From: Phlebotomus papatasi
Taxonomy: Eukaryota; Arthropoda; Insecta; Diptera; Psychodidae
Reading direction: 5' to 3'
Length of the DNA: 64,000 bases
NCBI RefSeq assembly: GCF_024763615.1
Contig: NW_026604516.1
Span: 62,001-126,000, forward strand
Both the position numbers and the translations under genes were made by a program. Position 1 is the first letter of the stretch, and every line of letters begins with the position of its first letter. Below, one piece after another: positions 1-10,010 of this stretch. Under the pieces are notes generated by a model, which did no database searches, had not been told where the DNA came from, and saw nothing but the letters and a program-made list of their open reading frames with translations.

Positions 1-30
1 TCCAATCTAACCCAACGGGTAGTAAAGTTA

Positions 31-800
31 ATGAACGAAATTCCACTTTCACATTTAAATTCAAGCGAAAAAGATGCTATTACCAGAATTTGCGTAAAAT
101 ATGCCGATATTTTTCATCTGAATGGAGACAAGCTAACTTTTACGGACTTATACAAACAGAAAATCCATTTGCAGGATAATGCTTCTCCTGTTTATGTGAA
201 GCCTTACAGGTTACCACATGGACAGAAGGAGGAAATTAATAGACAAGTCAAAAAGATGCTTGAAGACGATATAATTGAAGATGCTTCTTGTGAGTGGTCC
301 TCACCACTTTTATTAGTTCCGAAAAAATCTGAATCGGGAGAACAGAGAAAATGGAGAGTCGTCATTGACTATAGATTGCTAAATAAGCAAATTAAAGACG
401 ACAAGTTTCCACTTCCAAATATTACCGAAATTTTAGATGCGCTTTCAGGAGCAATTTACTTCTCACACTTAGATCTCACTCAAGGCTATTATCAATTAGA
501 TATCACACCTGAAAGTCGTCCATACACGGCATTTACTACAGACAGAGGACAATTCCAGATGAAGAGACTGCCCATGGGTTTAAAGATTAGCCCAAGTGCT
601 TTCTCTCGTCTGATGACTGTCGCTATGTCAGCTTTCACGTATGAACGATGCTTCGTTTATCGTGATGATCTTATAATACTTGGAAGAAATCTCGATGATC
701 ACAACAAGAACTTGATAAAAGTATTTGAGCGTCTTCGTAAAGTAAATTTAAAGCTTAACCCTGCAAAATGTAATTTTCTTCGAAAAGAAATTTTATATTT
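31..800 (+). pseudogene. pol: Gypsy pol fragment 1: reverse transcriptase fingers and palm
   Basis: Reverse transcriptase part of the Gypsy polyprotein, which copies element RNA into DNA in the virus-like particle. Visible RT blocks in order are SSPLLLVPKK, WRVVIDYRLLN, HLDLTQGYYQ and LPMGLKISPSAF. The catalytic box at about 657-671 reads VYRDD, where this family usually has Y-L/V-DD, so an arginine replaces the aliphatic residue before the two aspartates. The frame is open to 951, but codons after 800 belong to the inserted Foldback element and show its repetitive FRISHF-like translation. The true segment stops in the target duplication at 792-800. The ATG at 31 is internal to pol, not a real start. 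Confidence 0.85.
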
Positions 801-1651
801 GGTTCGCGGAAACCTCGTATTTTACATTTCGTATTTTACATCTTCGTATTGCACATTTCGTATTGCGGAAACTTCGTATTTCAGCACATTTCGTATTTTA
901 CCATTTCGTATTTCACATTTCGTATTTCATACATTTTGTACAAAAATTTAACATTTCGTCTTCCATATATTTCATACAAGCATATCAACCAATAAAATAA
1001 TAGAATTGTAGTTTTATAAGGTCAAGGGCGCTATGCGCCTCGGGTCTGAGTTTGAAGTCGAAAATTATGCTTTTTAACTATTCTTTTATTTAAAATTTTT
1101 ATGTAAATTTGCGACTGCTTCAGCAAATATTTCAAATTTTACCACCAAGTCTGAGAAATATTGGTAAATGTTTACAATATGCTCTTAAAACACATTTGAG
1201 CCTTTTATTCATAACTTTATCAAGACATTAGATGGAGATTTTATAAAAGTGAAACGTGACCATTAAAATAGATTTTATAATAATTCCTTGAGGCTTTTTG
1301 TAGATATATCTTGTGTAGCCGAGGCTTTTGCCCTGAAAGATTCCTTATGGAGACCAAATCTTTTTTGCGGCTAATTGTCCAGCACCACCCAAGCTCTGTG
1401 CCTCCATCCGATCTCGTCCAGACCATGTTACCGACTGACTGACAGTATCTCCTGTTATCCTGTTAACCAAGGCCAAGCCCACACACGATAATAGGCTTTG
1501 CTTGGAGCGGGAGGCGGGAAATATGAAGTTCCTGCGAACAGGGAAGGGATAGGCGTGATCAACTTCGCTATCAGGTGAAAAATCTCGCCAATACTTGAAA
1601 ATTTCTATTTTTATCACATAAAATTGCTACCTATTTATTTTTTTACGTTTT
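801..1651 (+). repeat. Left inverted-repeat arm of the Foldback MULE
   Basis: It pairs with 2286-3136 on the reverse strand over about 851 bp with few differences that I could see. Both arms carry the same long open stretch of roughly 90 codons, starting with residues MIKIEIFKYW. I read this as a by-product of arm identity, not a gene. The first 150 bp are short degenerate tandem repeats. Confidence 0.85.
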
Positions 1652-1933
1652 GCAATTTCCGATAGCCGCATACTTTTTGTTGCACGGATTTCCCTGATGT
1701 CCTGCTATGAATTGAGCAATTTCATAATTGTGAAGAATTTGTTGCTTCTTTAGGCAGTTGATAAAACGATAAATATTGGGATAGATTGTTTCACAGATGT
1801 TCTGGAAGCTTCTGTGCCATCCTTCCACGTTGTTGTTTGTTCGATGTTTACCGTCGATTGTACGCTGGTACATATTCCAAAGAGTGATGGGAAATAATGC
1901 ATCACGTCGACCTCGACGATGGGAAATCCGTGC
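1643..1933 (-). pseudogene. MULE transposase C-terminal fragment
   Basis: Reading on the reverse strand from 1933, the frame gives an RRGRR stretch, then LFPITLWNMYQRTIDGK and then RTNNNVEGWHRSFQ. This matches the conserved tail of insect Mutator-like transposases (a LWN-Y-R segment, then RTNN-VEGWH). Only about 97 codons remain, without the DDE core, so it cannot be active. A roughly 50-bp inverted repeat brackets it (about 1650-1700 and 1919-1970), nested inside the big arms, and the fragment's ends run into that repeat. Its presence is the main reason for calling the element a MULE. Confidence 0.75.
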
Positions 1934-1979
1934 AACAAAAAGTATGCCGCTATCGGAAATTGCATTAAAGCAGTCGTAA

Positions 1980-2285
1980 ACGACTATTCCAACCGATCCG
2001 TAATCAATTTTTTACGCGAAATTTCTCAAAATTTCCAGTGTTAAAGCCTATAATGTTTTCAATATCTTGGCAATAAAATATTTCTATATAAAGTTAAATT
2101 TACGAATTTTATTTTTTTTCTCTTCGTCGTGGTATTCCACATTCAGATATGAAAAAATCAAACGCACAGAAAGATTAAAAAAATAGAAAAAAAACAACAA
2201 AACGAAAGAAAAAAAGAAAAATAAAATTAAAAAAATAAAAACGAAGTACTCTTGAGATTAAACATAAAAAAAATATTTGGCAAGA
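1980..2285. other. AT-rich centre of the Foldback MULE
   Basis: Low-complexity A-rich sequence (2160-2260 is almost only A with scattered G, C and T). I see no gene or hairpin beyond the main arms. Confidence 0.6.
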
Positions 2286-3136
2286 AAAACGTAAAAAAAT
2301 AAATAGGTAGCAATTTTATGTGATAAAAATAGAAATTTTCAAGTATTGGCGAGATTTTTCACCTGATAGCGAAGTTGATCACGCCTATCCCTTCCCTGTT
2401 CGCAGGAACTTCATATTTCCCGCCTCCCGCTCCAAGCAAAGCCTATTATCGTGTGTGGGCTTGGCCTTGGTTAACAGGATAACAGGAGATACTGTCAGTC
2501 AGTCGGTAACATGGTCTGGACGAGATCGGATGGAGGCACAGAGCTTGGGTGGTGCTGGACAATTAGCCGCGAAAAGATTTGGTCTCCATAAGGAACCTTT
2601 CAGGGCAAAAGCCTCGGCTACACAAGATATATCTACAAAAAAGCCTCAAGGAATTATTATAAAATCTATTTTAATGGTCACGTTTCCCTTTTATAAAATC
2701 TCCATCTAATGTCTTGATAAAGTTATGAATAAAAGGCTCAAATGTGTTTTAAGAGCATATTGTAAACATTTACCAATATTTCTCAGACTTGGTGGTAAAA
2801 TTTGAAATATTTGCTGAAGCAGTCGCAAATTTACATAAAAATTTTAAATAAAAGAATAATTAAAAAGCATAATTTTCGACTTCAAACTCAGACCCGAGGC
2901 GCATAGCGCCCTTGACCTTATAAAACTACAATTCTATTATTTTATTGGTTGATATGCTTGTATGAAATATATGGAAGACGAAATGTTAAATTTTTGTACA
3001 AAATGTATGAAATACGAAATGTGAAATACGAAATGGTAAAATACGAAATGTGCTGAAATACGAAGTTTCCGCAATACGAAATGTGCAATACGAAGATGTA
3101 AAATACGAAATGTAAAATACGAGGTTTCCCAATCCC
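2286..3136 (-). repeat. Right inverted-repeat arm of the Foldback MULE
   Basis: Reverse complement of 801-1651. The last bases, cgaggtttcccaatccc, abut the second copy of the 9-bp duplication at 3137-3145. The high arm identity suggests a fairly recent insertion or arm homogenisation. Confidence 0.85.
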
Positions 3137-3137
3137 T

Positions 3138-4416
3138 TTATATTTAGGTCACGTTATTTCGGAAGAAGGTATTTTACCTGACCCTCAAAAAATTGAAGTT
3201 GTGAAAAATTACCCAAAACCCAAAAATGCAGACGAAACAAAGCGTTTCGTTGCATTCGCGAATTATTATAGAAAATTTATTAAAAACTTTGCCTCCCTCG
3301 CTACACCTTTGAATAATCTTACAAGAAAAAATGCTATTTTTAAATGGACTGAGGAATGTGAAAATTCTTTTAAAATTTTGAGAAATAAATTAAGTAATCC
3401 ACCGATATTACAATTTCCGGATTTCGGTGAAGAGAATGAATTTATATTACGGACTGATGCATCAGGCATTGCTATCGGTGCTACCTTATCAAATGGTAAT
3501 GATATGCCAGTTGCATTTGCGAGTCGTTCCCTTAACAAAGCCGAGAAAAATTATCCTACGATTGAAAAGGAACTCCTTGCAATCGTATGGGCGGTAAAAC
3601 ATTTTCGACCCTACTTATTCGGCCGTAAATTCAAAATTTTGACGGATCATAGACCGTTGGTCTATTTATTCAGTATGCGTGATACAAGTAGTAGGTTGAT
3701 GAAATTTAGATTAATTTTGGAAGATTACAATTTTGTTATTGAATATGTAAAGGGAAAATGTAATGCAACAGCTGATGCGCTTTCGCGTATTGAAATCCAT
3801 TCTGACGATTTAAAAGATATAAACGCGGCAATGGTCATGACACGGGCTCAGAAGAAAAAGCAAGAAGAAGATGATACAGAAGAAGAAAAGGTTCGGGAAA
3901 TAATTAATGACAGTTCGAGGACTGATCAACCTCGTGTTGTTGAATTATTAAAAAGACCAAGAAGCGCCATTGAGTTAATCATCGACGAAAATCTATCAGT
4001 GTCGAAATTTCCCAAGTTGCAAATATTTGCAAATAAATCGGAATCTGTTATTTATGTTCCAAAGTCCAAGATGCTTTATGTCAAATTAGATTCTCGATCG
4101 GCACTAGCCCCAGACGCAGTGTTGAGAGATCTATCACACGTGTGCAAAATACATAATATTAATGAAGTCATAATACATAAAGCAACAAATGAAAATTTTA
4201 TAAAAATTTTAAAGAAGCTACTCGATGATGACTTCAATTGGACCGGTCCCCGTTTTTGTGTAGTAGCTAAATCACAAAGAATTTGTGATGAGAACATAAA
4301 ACAGTTGATTCTTAACGATTACCATTTCCTTCCGTCTTGTGGTCATGCTGGAATTACGCGTATGTACAACAATATTAAAAAACGTTATTTTTGGACTGGA
4401 CTTAAATTAGATATTG
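3138..4416 (+). pseudogene. pol: Gypsy pol fragment 2: RT thumb, RNase H, start of integrase
   Basis: Continues the frame of fragment 1 after the Foldback insertion, starting with LYLGHVIS. It carries the RT thumb, then a Gypsy RNase H with FILRTDASGIAIGA, the invariant-type glutamate in NYPTIEKELLAIVWA and the ILTDHRPL aspartate. RNase H degrades the RNA strand during reverse transcription. A charged linker follows (KKKQEEDDTEEEK, about 3855-3895). The last 30 codons carry the two histidines of the integrase HHCC zinc finger, and the frame is then cut by the solo LTR. Confidence 0.85.
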
Positions 4417-5012
4417 TGTAGTGCCGTGGTTTTTTAGAAAATTGAAAATTTTTCTCCAATGTCCACCTCAGGAAATCCTCCAGTCGGATCGGTCCAGCGG
4501 ATAGTGAATAACACAGGGTGTTGGCACCAAAAGTATTTATTTCACTTCTTGAATTACAACCAGTGATCTCAAGAGAAGTCACTGGTAACTGAACAATTAT
4601 ACTAATTTCGGCAGCCCTTTTATACCATAATCTCAGCTATATAAGACACTGTTCTCCAATCATTGAACCCTATTTTTCTTACTGTTGTTTGCGATATGCC
4701 CTTTTTTATTTTACTATTGGTTGTGTGCTATTTTTGTCTCTATTTTTTGTACTGCACCTGCACCCACGAAATGTGGACATCTCATAAATTATGATCGTAA
4801 ATTATCTCTGCGCGATGGTCTCTTATTTTTTTTGTCATTCTCCAAGTGAGAATTCCTCCATCGAACTCTTTTTATTTCTCTTTGGGTTTGATCTTCGTCA
4901 ACTCCCATAAATTATCTTCGCAGAGTGATCCATAGAATATGGATCATTACAAATCATCTTAAATTTCGCCCAATATTCTTACAGAGTGATCCATAAGATT
5001 TGGATCACTACA
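4417..5012. mobile_element. Solo LTR, 596 bp
   Basis: Starts TGTAGTGCC and ends CACTACA, i.e. TG...CA with a 7-bp inverted terminus. It is flanked by the 4-bp duplication ATTG (4413-4416 and 5013-5016), and no coding capacity lies between. A TATATAAG box at about 4636 fits a promoter. Removing it rejoins the integrase zinc finger in frame. This is best explained as an LTR element that recombined between its LTRs. Orientation is uncertain. The interior has repeated GATCCATA / ATGGATCA motifs near 4926-5010. Confidence 0.8.
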
Positions 5013-5921
5013 ATTGAAAAGCTAATTAAGAAATGTGATGCTTGTCAAAGAAATAAGTATTCAATACCTGTAAAACAACCTATGTCAATAACAACGACGG
5101 CATCATCTGCTTTTAATAAAATTTATCTGGATCTTGTTGGTCCTTTGTCAAAGGATGAAAGCGGAAATATTTACATTTTGACTTTGCAATGTGAATTGTC
5201 AAAATTTGTTGAAGCATACCCATTACCGAACAAAGAATCAGTAACTGTTGCGAAAGCCTTAGTGAATAATTTTATTTTGAGATATGGAATTCCTGAAGAA
5301 ATTGCGACAGATAGAGGTAAAGAATTTATTGCTGAAACAATGCAAGATGTTTGTAAATTATTAAAAATCAAAAATATAACATCTACCGCTTATCACCATG
5401 AAAGTATTGGAGCATTGGAAAGATCTCACAAAGTTCTAGAAGAATATTTAAGAATTCAGACAAAAAATTTTAAGGATTCATGGACGGAATGGATTCCATT
5501 CTGGTGTTTTTCCTGTAATGTGACAGTACACTCACAAACTAAATATCAGCCTTTTGAACTTGTTTTTGGGAAACAATGTATTCTTCCATCAAATTTTAAT
5601 AGAGGTACTGATCCTGTTTACAATTTTTCAAATTATCCGATTGAATTGAAGTTTAGAATGCAAAGAGTTCTAGAGGATGCTCGAAAAAATTTAATAGAAA
5701 GTAAGAATAAGAGAAAAAATAAATATGATAAAAATATAAGACCTATTACTTACACTAAAGGACAATTAATTTTAGTTAAAAATGAAACTGGCGATAAGTT
5801 AGAATCACTATATCGTGGTCCTTATGTAGTTTTAAAAGATTTGGATCCAAATGTAGAAGTAAAGATAAATAATAAAGAATGTAATATTTATAAGAACAGA
5901 ACTAAAGTTTATACTAATTGA
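5013..5921 (+). pseudogene. pol: Gypsy pol fragment 3: integrase
   Basis: Completes the zinc finger (CDACQRNK) and then gives a full DDE core: LDLVGP, ATDRGKEF and ALERSHK carry the three catalytic acidic residues. Integrase inserts the cDNA into host DNA. The C-terminal region has a GPY-type end (YRGPYVVLKDL). The segment is open to a normal stop at 5919-5921. It is listed as a pseudogene only because the whole gene is split; this part has no internal defect that I could find. Confidence 0.85.
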
Positions 5922-6141
5922 AAACAAGAACAGTTTTAAAATTTTACTAGTTTGTAAAAAAAATATTAAAGTTTGAACAAGATGTTGGATTTTATATGAC
6001 AAAGGCAATGTTCATTGACAAATGATTTGAAAACACTGTAAATAAATTTTGAAACTAATATATAAAAGGGGAAAAAATTGCAAAAAACAAAAATGACAAA
6101 AAATTTAATAAATTAATTTTTTTTCTCTTTAAGAAGGAAGG
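5922..6141 (+). other. Gypsy 3' untranslated region and polypurine tract
   Basis: AT-rich stretch ending in AAGAAGGAAGG (6131-6141), directly before the TGTAGTATG start of the 3' LTR. That position and composition fit the plus-strand primer. Nothing else is recognised. Confidence 0.6.
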
Positions 6142-6380
6142 TGTAGTATGAATACCCCTCTTATAAGATGAAGGGTTAACATAGTGCAAATTGCTAGACT
6201 TGCAATGAGCAATGTCCAAAATGAGTGCATGCACCTCAGCCTATGCAAGCTTGCATTAAGTCCCCAAATAAAACTCTTTTGTAAAGAATTATGTAGAGGA
6301 GTTGGAAAAGAGCGTGGAACGAATAAACACCTTAAGAGAATGAAGTGTGTTTTACTCAAGAACATTTTTATTATTACACA
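6142..6380 (+). repeat. Gypsy 3' LTR
   Basis: Begins TGTAGTATGAATACCCC after the purine tract and is taken to end ...TTATTACACA. The right end is inferred from the TG...CA rule and because the reverse-strand ORF at 6381-6582 loses protein-like character there. The 5' LTR is outside the window, so the length (239 bp) cannot be checked here. AATAAA motifs occur at about 6268 and 6322. Confidence 0.55.
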
Positions 6381-6582
6381 GTAAAGAGAAGATATAACCA
6401 TTTCTCACTTTTCCTCTCAGTTTTTTAACAATGGCACATTTGAGAATATCAATATCGTTTCCTTGTAATAAGCCAATTAAACCACTGACTGTTTTGTCCA
6501 TCATGATAAAGTCAGTAATTTCAGATTCATTTTTATCATTGATAAAAATTTTTGCCAATTGATTTTTAAGCAACGAATTCAT
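6381..6582 (-). pseudogene. Unknown ORF truncated by the Gypsy LTR
   Basis: Reverse-strand frame from an ATG at 6582, about 67 codons of normal-looking composition (segments ITDFIMMDKTVSGLIGLLQG and ILKCAIVKKLRG). It runs into the LTR end near 6380, after which the residues come from LTR sequence. I recognise no domain. It lies head-to-head with the protease gene, about 250 bp away. Confidence 0.35.
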
Positions 6583-6828
6583 TATAGGTAACTGTTTTAC
6601 GGAATCAAGAATAGAACTGAATGATTTTGTTCGAATTAATACTATTTATGGGTGTCACGTGTAATGGATTTATAATCTGTAAAAGACTTGATTAAAACTT
6701 CTTTCTAATTTGTTTGTAACATGTCTGGACATGTGAAAATCACGATTAACTAGAATATAAAAGGACTCTACAACGTATGAAGATGTTTTACTGTTATATT
6801 ATGTTCAATAAAAAGAGCATGTTATATA

Positions 6829-7276
6829 GTGATAGAACAGAAAAAAATTGAGAGAAAACAAATATACGAAAAATATTTCCGTGGTGTTTTTCCTATTAAT
6901 AAAATTTTTCGTAAAAGAATATTAGCACCAGGTATAATAGTTGTTAATATGGATCCTAGTTATCTACCAGGAACACACTGGATTTGTAATATTTATTCGT
7001 TCCAAGAATAATCCAGCTAAAATTTTTAATTCTTTTGGTCGAAAACTAATGAATAATTTGATTGAAAATTTTGTTAAAAACAATTCATATGGAAAAATTC
7101 AATATAACAATAAACAAATTCAGTATGAACTTTCTTCTACGTGTGGTTATTATTGTTGTGTATATAGTGTGTACAAATCATTAGGATTGACAATGAAAAA
7201 ATTCATTGACCAATTCACGAATAATTATATCGAAAATGATAAACTTGTTAAGCAACTATATGCTATTTGTTTTTAA
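6829..7276 (+). pseudogene. Adenain-type cysteine protease (Polinton PRO-like), frameshifted
   Basis: Adenain-fold proteases mature capsid proteins of adenoviruses and Polintons. The N-terminal part has the typical FRGVFPINK segment and a VVNMD strand, then GTHWIC with the catalytic histidine. After a one-base frame change near 6990-7010, the second part has FNSFGRK (the Asp/Asn position of the triad) and then SSTCGYYCCVYSVYK with the oxyanion and catalytic cysteine context. Total length is about 148 codons, shorter than adenovirus protease (about 200) but within reason for the Polinton type. The frameshift separates His from Cys, so no active enzyme is made. Fold assignment is confident; the element assignment is less so. 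Confidence 0.75.
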
Positions 7277-7285
7277 ATATTAAAC

Positions 7286-8008
7286 GTGGAAAACTATAAA
7301 TCATATTACTATATATCAGGGTGTGTTGCAGTAAACATGGATCGAAAGAGTGTTAAAAAGTGTCACAGAAATTACTTAAGAGAGATGAACCTGAGGGAGT
7401 CGTTGTTTTCATATAAACAAAAAAACATTCTATGTGGATATACATACCTCTTAAATAAGCAACAAACGACACATGTCACAATTGGATTTTCTGCAAACGA
7501 TTTTACACCAAATATGCGGATATCAGTCATATATTTTCAAGCTGTGGATGCAATAGACTTTACACTTCAACTATAGAATTTACTAATTGAAAAGCAAAAG
7601 TATATAATTGATTGTCTAGATTCAAAGAATTGTTCTACAAATACTAATGTAATACTCCACGATGAAGATAAGGAAATCTTAATTTCAATCGATTATATGA
7701 TCTTTAATGATAATATTGGTATTGTATTAACACAAAAAGTTTTATCAGTAGTTTTAACGAAATCCGAATTTTCAAAATTATTATCCATGAATGATTTTTT
7801 AAAATACACTTTTATATATAATCATTCTGTTAAATTTTACGTAGCTGAATATTATAATACGCATAATGATACATGCAAAAAAAATCTCGTACTGAGTTGG
7901 ATTGCACATGGTTTACACAACCAAGGGATGTGCATCCACCGATCAATTATTTTCGCTTATTTAATGAAATCACGTTTTATAGACAAGAAAATTGAATTTA
8001 TATCATGA
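7286..8008 (+). pseudogene. Unknown 240-codon gene with a single in-frame stop
   Basis: Two open segments (7286-7573 and 7577-8005) lie in the same frame, separated only by TAG at 7574-7576, so they read as one gene of about 240 codons. It starts 9 bp after the protease stop, a compact spacing typical of viral or Polinton genes. The middle has a hydrophobic beta-like pattern twice (ISVIYFQAVDAIDFTL and IGIVLTQKVLSVVLTKSEF). No domain is recognised. In position it is a candidate structural or accessory gene of the remnant. Confidence 0.5.
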
Positions 8009-8485
8009 AATATAAATAAAAATTATCAAAAATTATAGATTTGTCATTTTTATCTTCCCCATTAACATCCCCATTAACTTATCTGTATGTGAATATCCAA
8101 AGTTATATAAAACGCACAAAATATGTGAAACAATTATATAATATACCAATGCGGTGATATTTGGAGATCCTACATTGTAAAAAGATTTAACACAGTAAGA
8201 AAATATTGAACGTAGACTAAACTCTGATAAACTATTGAAAATAAACACAAAATCGAATTCGGATATCGTATAAACAAAAACTCTGCTAGACTAAACTGTG
8301 ATAAGGTTAGAAGAATATTTTGGAGCAAAGAGACAAATGGAGGTGAAAGCAAAAAAACAAAGAACAAGAGAATGAAGAATAGTTGATTTTTTCTTTACCT
8401 CAGAAGGAATCTTCATCTGATGGAAAGCTTAGTCATTATAAAGTAAAAACGCAAAAATATTTTGAAATTCAAGTTTATTTCATTG
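8009..8485. other. Intergenic AT-rich stretch of the remnant
   Basis: Short stop-interrupted frames on both strands and no recognisable element ends. A motif of the type ACTAAACT(C/G)TGATAA occurs twice (about 8217 and 8293), and GATATCGTATAAACAAAAACTC lies near 8262, so there may be a degenerate local duplication. Confidence 0.4.
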
Positions 8486-8686
8486 TTATTTTTTTTTTTG
8501 ACGACACACTACTGTATCGAACGCTGGAATTTTAAGCCCAGTTGCAGCTTTCTTTGGCTGCGTTGAGTCAGCTGCTACTGAATTTCTTTTATTTCTTTTT
8601 TTTTGCTCATTTATTGGTTTCAACTGAAGATGTTGTCCCCAAGGCACTCTGCTGATAGACATAGAGACGCTCCATGATTTGTACAT
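8486..8686 (-). other. Lysine-rich reverse-strand ORF downstream of the three-exon gene
   Basis: Reverse-strand frame of 66 codons, partly basic (EQKKRNKRN, TQPKKAATGLK, CRQKKK), overlapping the end of the three-exon gene in another frame. It could be an alternative final exon or chance. An AATAAA signal follows near 8473 on the reverse strand. Confidence 0.2.
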
Positions 8687-9264
8687 CAGAATCCTGACCC
8701 GATGTAGAAGCTAATGCCTTCTTCATCAGGATAATTGGTAGTTGCTTGAGTGGCCACAGGCTGCAATTGAAAAAGATAATTAGCTGCATTTTTGATAGAT
8801 TATTTTTTTTATAACATATTTACAGCATCATGCATGTTGTTTTCCCTTAGACGAATTTTTACGTCCGCCTTCATATAATTGCCAATTTTTTTCAATCCGT
8901 AAAATGAAAACTCGTGAGTAGCCTCCTTACAGGCTTTGCTTACAATTGACTCATTCAACTTTGAATAAGCTGGCGTGAGCCAAACATCGTATGAGTTATC
9001 GGGCAAATGTACCCAGAAACGCATTTCCTCTCCTGCTGAGCTTTGAGGATGTATCTTCTTCTATATTTCTCCGATTCGAAACCATGCGGCTTTTGACAAA
9101 TGTGTAACAGAGAAAGATTTTCTCGGGAATGTCGGGACATTGTCTACTATGTCCGAAAATAGTTGAGATAAATTGCAGTTTGTCTGTAATATAAAATAAA
9201 AATACAAAATTAATTTACCAAGTGCTTCACCAAAGTAGTTTTACACCAGAGTGTATCTTACCAT
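8686..9264 (-). pseudogene. Unknown three-exon gene, one in-frame stop
   Basis: Reverse strand. An ATG at 9264-9262 is followed at once by a GT donor; intron 9184-9261 (78 bp) ends TTACAG. Exon 2 (8824-9183, 120 codons) ends at a GT donor; intron 8761-8823 (63 bp) ends AATTGCAG. Exon 3 (8686-8760) ends in TGA. Both junctions join in phase 0, giving a protein of about 145 residues. The only defect seen is TAG at 9063-9061, codon 41 of exon 2. Residues include FPRKSFSVTHLSKAAWFRIG and FWVHLPDNSYDVWLTPAYSK. No known domain is recognised. Agreement of two introns and three phases argues against chance. It could be a gene of the Polinton-like remnant or a separate host-like gene. Confidence 0.45.
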
Positions 9265-9378
9265 TTTTGAACTTTCCTCTTCTGTTTATTCTGTGAGAAT
9301 GAACCATAATGCCACTGGACAACACTTATATTGACTGCAGATACTCTATTTATTTATCTTTGCAAAATCCATTTTTGA

Positions 9379-9603
9379 TTCGCTACTTCGTTTTTTTTAG
9401 GTAGGAACATCTTTAGCTTTGAAAATGCTGAACACAAGGAAGAGATAATATGTCTAGATAATACCCATATAAAATTCTTTGATAATTTCATATCTTATAA
9501 GAGAAAACTCTATTATCTGTACACCACTTTCAAACTAACATCTACCCTTGGTAAAACCACTGAATTCGCTGAAAAAATTGAAGATTCGTATAATATGTAT
9601 TAG
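9379..9603 (+). pseudogene. Small unknown ORF, possible 3' exon
   Basis: Open frame of 74 codons ending at TAG 9601-9603, with protein-like composition (HIKFFDNFISYKRKLYYLYT). It has no ATG near its start. A TTTTTTTTAG at 9391-9400 could be a splice acceptor, making this the last exon of a gene whose upstream part is not found. No function can be assigned. Confidence 0.3.
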
Positions 9604-9724
9604 TGAATATGAGAGAATGATTCCTTATAAATAGTTTGATTCCTATAATTTGTCATCATTGTCGTGAAAGCGTTGAACAGGTAGTTTTGAAAAGATCAGT
9701 CAGTGAATTATAAAACGTTTTACG

Positions 9725-10009
9725 ATGGAGTCTACAAATGTACAAAAAAATCTTCTGAAGCTCATTTACAAGAAGTACACTGTGTGTGAAAATTTAAATT
9801 TGTTGAATGATGATGAATTTAAAGAAATTCATCATCAAGTTCTAAGTGATATATTAAAAGAAAACATAACCATATGTGATACGACTGACAAAATTAAAGT
9901 TTTCGAGTGGATAACTGTGAATATTAGTGGAAAAACTGTATATCCTGACTTATGTGCACAGATTTTGGATAAATTATGCAAATCTGTGATACAAGGGCAA
10001 AAACGATAA
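9725..10009 (+). CDS. Unknown 94-codon ORF in the Polinton-like remnant
   Basis: Starts ATG at 9725, in the context acgATGG, after an AT-rich gap. It is an acidic, helix-rich sequence (LLNDDEFKEIHHQVLSDILK). It stops at 10007-10009, and the next ORF begins at once in another frame. Shifting frame near 9995 would fuse the two into one product of about 220 residues, so a lost base is possible. No domain is recognised. Confidence 0.4.
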   Translation: MESTNVQKNLLKLIYKKYTVCENLNLLNDDEFKEIHHQVLSDILKENITICDTTDKIKVFEWITVNISGKTVYPDLCAQILDKLCKSVIQGQKR

Positions 10010-10010
10010 C

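Larger units (their letters stand above)
801..3136. mobile_element. Foldback-type MULE with about 851-bp terminal inverted repeats
   Basis: Two near-identical arms (801-1651 and 2286-3136) are inverted around a 634-bp centre. The element is flanked by a 9-bp direct duplication, TTTATATTT (792-800 and 3137-3145), the size expected for Mutator-like elements. The outermost 150 bp of each arm is a run of short degenerate repeats on the theme CATTTCGTATTTTA, the hallmark of Foldback elements. The centre holds a reverse-strand fragment of MULE transposase. It interrupts the RT domain of a Gypsy element, and the coding sequence reads straight across the empty site. The terminal bases match only partly (ggttcgcGGAAACCTCG against gggattgGGAAACCTCG). 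Confidence 0.85.
1..6380 (+). mobile_element. Ty3/Gypsy LTR retrotransposon, 5'-truncated by window edge, interrupted twice
   Basis: A Gypsy pol reading RT, RNase H and integrase on the + strand, followed by a short untranslated region, a purine tract and a 3' LTR. Two later insertions (801-3136 and 4417-5012) split it. Removing each insertion plus one copy of its target duplication puts the three pol segments back in one reading frame, so they were one gene. The 5' LTR, gag and protease lie left of the window. No Env-like ORF follows pol. The 3' LTR cuts the end of a reverse-strand ORF at 6381-6582, so the element sits inside an older element. Confidence 0.85.

Noticed and set aside
1241..2709. 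ORFs of about 60-130 codons in the Foldback arms (MIKIEIFKYW...)
   Set aside because: The same ORF appears in both inverted arms, has no domain, and runs into low-complexity sequence; it reflects arm identity.
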